A stretch of 64,000 bases of DNA. It comes from an uncultured Clostridia bacterium (GTDB lineage: Bacteria; Bacillota; Clostridia; Oscillospirales; Ruminococcaceae). Position numbers and translations under genes: made by a program. The notes below the pieces were generated by a model that saw nothing but the letters and a program-made list of their open reading frames with translations, was not told where the DNA came from and did not search any database. Shown here piece after piece: positions 61,752 to 64,000 of this stretch (positions within the stretch are counted from its first letter, which is position 1; each line of letters starts with the position of its first letter). The stretch spans positions 1 to 64,000 of the forward strand of contig CANQUM010000008.1 in assembly GCA_947627045.1 (NCBI GenBank), in the 5' to 3' direction.

Positions 61752-62258
61752 TTAGTCGATATCCGTGATAACCGCCTGAACCCAATAGGTATTATCTGTA
61801 CCAGATGCGGGCTTCACTGTAGCGAACGGACTCTTCACATCGTCCGACAGTGGATAGAATGTGCCAGCACTTGAAATTGGTCCAGTTTGTACGGTAGAGA
61901 TACCGTTCTTGTAAGCTGAGATATCAGCCTTCGCGTAGACCTTCAAATCCATAATGTCACCGTTGTTGTCCACCTTTGCGATAGCCAACCAGCCACCCTT
62001 TTCGTCTAGACCAACGCTCATATCCGTAGTTGTAGTGGCGTCTTTGTCATGCAAATGGGTCAGAGTATATGCCACACCTGCAGAACGTACAGAACGTACA
62101 TTAGCCTGGTTTACACGCAGGTTAGAATCTGCCACCATGTTAGAGAATACCGGGATTGCAATAGCAATCAAGATTGCCAGGATTGCGATAACGACCAGCA
62201 GCTCCGCCAAGGTGAAACCTTTTTTGCTGTCCATTTTCTTTTTCATTTGTTTGAACAT
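61752..62258 (-). CDS. Major type IV pilin
   Basis: A 168-residue prepilin with a textbook class III signal: MFKQMKKKMDSKKG cut before FTLAE, then LLVVIAILAILIAIAIPVFSNM. The head contains GGWLAIAKVD and PFATVKPASG, shared with the second pilin. AAGGAGG lies 9 nt before ATG. It has its own promoter and a structured leader, and hairpins follow it, as expected for the most abundant subunit. Designation as major pilin is inferred from these signals. Confidence 0.93.
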   Translation of the reverse strand: MFKQMKKKMDSKKGFTLAELLVVIAILAILIAIAIPVFSNMVADSNLRVNQANVRSVRSAGVAYTLTHLHDKDATTTTDMSVGLDEKGGWLAIAKVDNNGDIMDLKVYAKADISAYKNGISTVQTGPISSAGTFYPLSDDVKSPFATVKPASGTDNTYWVQAVITDID

Positions 62259-62378
62259 AATTAAAATTTCCTCCTTAAAATCGTGATTATTGATTTGTCT
62301 GCGGGCTGCTTGGCCGACGCAGACTATATTTCACTTCCCTGCGGAGTGTGCAGGGAAGGAATCACCATAAATAATATA
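62259..62378 (-). promoter_or_regulatory. Structured leader of the major pilin gene
   Basis: Two strong hairpins lie in the leader: CTTCCCTGC/GCAGGGAAG (62334-62358) and GTCTGCG/CGCAGAC (62297-62324), followed by AAGGAGG. They may stabilise the mRNA or regulate it. I could not match them to a c-di-GMP riboswitch consensus. Confidence 0.5.
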
Positions 62379-62400
62379 TAATATGCCAAAGATTTTTCAA
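62371..62400 (-). promoter_or_regulatory. Candidate promoter of the major pilin gene
   Basis: Minus strand TTGAAA (62395-62400), then 16 to 18 nt and a TATATT/TATTAT-like -10 region (62371-62378). Confidence 0.55.
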
Positions 62401-62426
62401 TGCTTCACCGTTTCGGTTCAAGCATT
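62399..62426. repeat. Inverted repeat at the end of pilC
   Basis: Arms AATGCTT and AAGCATT enclose an inner ACCG/CGGT stem. The element covers the pilC stop codon and touches the -35 box of the major pilin promoter. It could be a terminator-like or operator element. Confidence 0.5.
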
Positions 62427-63639
62427 ATATTCCAAATCCCTGATACATAGTAAACATAGGCATATAAATCGAAATAACGATAAAGCCAACGAAGAGACCC
62501 AGGAATATGGTAATCAGCGGCTCCAGCATAGCAAGAGCCTGATTGGAGGTACGCATAGCTTCTTCCTCATAAAACGTACCTACGGTATTCAGTGTATCTT
62601 CCAAAGAACCTGACTGCTCGCCGACGCCAGCCATTTCGACCAGCATATCGGGCAAATCAGAGACATTCTCCAATGAGTTTTTAAGCGTACCGCCGGTCTC
62701 CAGTTCAGGAACACAGCGTTCCACATCTGCGGCAACACTGCGGGAATCAAGCACACGGCTGACTATCTCCACTGCATTGCTTACAGGCAGACCTGCTGCC
62801 AGCAGGGTAGCCATAGTATTCGCCACCTGAGCGGCATTGTTCATTTTTGCGATTTTACCCAACATAGGCATTCGCAGACGAATGCGTGAATAGAGCAATT
62901 TACCTCGCTCTGTGCGTCCAAACAGGTAGATTGCAAAGCCTATTACGCCGCACAGTACAAGGAGCAGCGGCCAGAACCGTCTAAAGAAGTTGGAAATCGC
63001 AATCAAAATTCTAGTTGGCAGCGGAAGTTCCGCACCAAGACTGGTAAAAGACTCCAGCATATTAGGCACCAAAACCACCATAACGATTGCCACTGTAACG
63101 ATAGACAGCAGGACAACGATAACAGGATAGGTCAGAGCTGAACGCACCTTCGCACGCATCTTATGCGAGCGGTCATAATAAGACCTAAGTCGCTCAAAAG
63201 AATGTTCCAGCGTACCTGATTCCTCACCGGCACGCACCGTTTCGATAAATACAGCAGGCACTTTAGAGCTGTGCTTTTCCAAACTTCTGGCAAAGCTATA
63301 TCCTGCCGCCACGTCCTCTGCACACTCTTTCAGAATACGTTTCATCAATCGGTCAGAGGTCTGATCTGCGACCAACTCGACCACACGGTTCATCGGCAAG
63401 CCGGCACGCAGCATTATGGCGAACTGGCTTGACACCAAAGAAAGGGTCTTATCTGAGATACTCAGAGGCTCATTAAAATTAATATGTATCTTTCGCTTTT
63501 CCGTAACAGGCGAAAGATGTTCAATTACGGGATAACTTTGTCGCAGTTCCTCAATAGCTGCATATTCGTCATACGCCTCCACCACACCGGTATAGGATTT
63601 CCCGTCCGATGCTTGGGCACGGTATTTATAGGTATTCAA
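62425..63639 (-). CDS. pilC: Type IV pilus inner-membrane platform protein PilC
   Basis: A 404-residue GspF-family protein with two repeated cytoplasmic domains (about 65-165 and 268-370; FAIMLRAGLPMNRVVELV and MATLLAAGLPVSNAVEIV). Three transmembrane regions follow residues 165, 215 and 375. It couples the PilB and PilT motors to pilin movement. Translation appears to start at TTG (63639), with ACGGAG upstream. The N-terminal YKYRAQASDGKSYTGVVEA is typical of the family. Confidence 0.95.
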   Translation of the reverse strand: MNTYKYRAQASDGKSYTGVVEAYDEYAAIEELRQSYPVIEHLSPVTEKRKIHINFNEPLSISDKTLSLVSSQFAIMLRAGLPMNRVVELVADQTSDRLMKRILKECAEDVAAGYSFARSLEKHSSKVPAVFIETVRAGEESGTLEHSFERLRSYYDRSHKMRAKVRSALTYPVIVVLLSIVTVAIVMVVLVPNMLESFTSLGAELPLPTRILIAISNFFRRFWPLLLVLCGVIGFAIYLFGRTERGKLLYSRIRLRMPMLGKIAKMNNAAQVANTMATLLAAGLPVSNAVEIVSRVLDSRSVAADVERCVPELETGGTLKNSLENVSDLPDMLVEMAGVGEQSGSLEDTLNTVGTFYEEEAMRTSNQALAMLEPLITIFLGLFVGFIVISIYMPMFTMYQGFGI

Positions 63640-63656
63640 TCAAATTCATCTCCGTT

Positions 63657-64000
63657 TCAAAAGTGAGTGCTGCGCTTCACATATTCAGGGTCGCGGGCAG
63701 CCTTACACGCGGTCTCCGCCGTGATTGTACGACTTCGGCAGAGTTGTATCAGGCAGTTATCCATAGTAAGCGAACCTTCTGCCGCTGATGTTGCAAGTGC
63801 CGAGACGATCTGCGGGGTCTTGCCCTCACGAATAAGGTTACGAATGGCAGGCGTTACAATCATTAACTCACAGGCAGCCACACGGCCTTTTTCCCTGCGA
63901 GGAAGAAGCTGTTGACTTAAAACCGCCATCAGCGTGGTAGAAAGCTGCAGCCGAATCTGTCTCTGCCGTCCTTCGGGAAAGACGTCAACCATACGGTCGA
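63657..64000 (-). CDS. pilT: Type IV pilus retraction ATPase PilT, C-terminal part
   Basis: The gene enters from the right edge, so only about 114 C-terminal residues are visible. They match PilT: DRMVDVFPEGRQRQIRLQLS, GRVAACELM, TPAIRNLIREGKTPQI and MDNCLIQL. PilT depolymerises the pilus and powers twitching. The Walker motifs lie outside the window. It ends 17 bp before the pilC start. A PilB extension motor probably lies further upstream. Confidence 0.9.
   Translation of the reverse strand, partial: DRMVDVFPEGRQRQIRLQLSTTLMAVLSQQLLPRREKGRVAACELMIVTPAIRNLIREGKTPQIVSALATSAAEGSLTMDNCLIQLCRSRTITAETACKAARDPEYVKRSTHF

Noticed and set aside
62259-62400. c-di-GMP riboswitch before the major pilin
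   Set aside because: I looked for the conserved cores of classes I and II as I remember them and did not find them. The stems are real, but the class is not supported without a model search.
1-64000. CRISPR array, insertion sequence or prophage genes
   Set aside because: No regularly spaced direct repeats, transposase, integrase or phage structural genes were seen on either strand.

Overview
The window reads as chromosomal DNA of a low-GC, Gram-positive, spore-forming member of the Clostridia, most likely a Ruminococcus-like gut anaerobe. The evidence is housekeeping gene order typical of Firmicutes (nadD-yqeK-rsfS, infC-rpmI-rplT, smc-ftsY, plsX-rnc), AddAB instead of RecBCD, PyrK-dependent PyrD, both subunits of dipicolinate synthase, a MecA-type adaptor and type IV pili without a secretin. 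The family assignment is inference.

Positions 1-28000 are almost wholly minus-strand housekeeping genes. They cover ribosome assembly and translation (leuS, rsfS, yhbY, infC, rpmI, rplT, trmFO, rnc, an rRNA methyltransferase), NAD and nucleotide care (nadD, yqeK, rdgB), membrane targeting (ftsY), chromosome maintenance (smc, topA, dprA, addAB) and lipid synthesis (plsX). The left edge holds a good sigma-A promoter, a 15-codon upstream ORF and mutually exclusive pairings that could gate the Shine-Dalgarno site of a gene cut off by the window end. infC has an AUU/AUC start and an L20-type leader.

Positions 28000-46200 mix small operons on both strands: a lysine-rich membrane transglutaminase-like protein, pyrK-pyrD, pyridoxal kinase, an ABC-F ATPase, a membrane-anchored SGNH hydrolase, a MecA-like adaptor, rpe, a uridine-kinase-like protein, dpaAB, an orphan nadA with a palindromic promoter, tRNA-Lys(UUU) followed by two tRNA-modification enzymes, an amidase-like protein and a secreted leucine-rich-repeat protein.

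Positions 46446-64000 are one minus-strand type IV pilus locus, visibly more GC-rich than the rest. In transcription order it encodes PilT (cut by the window end), PilC, a major pilin, a second pilin, PilD, PilM, PilN, PilO, a 3152-residue pilin-like protein and three small minor pilins. The giant protein has a normal class III pilin signal fused to about 3100 residues of GLUG-type repeats. Five blocks each end in a His-Tyr/His-Gly-Asp/Glu-Trp signature. The likeliest reading is a giant pilus-displayed, probably tip-located, adhesin assembled by its own minor pilins. This is the most unusual system in the window. The second pilin appears to have a hidden upstream start, possibly AUA, that restores its signal peptide. 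The major pilin mRNA is flanked by strong hairpins on both sides.
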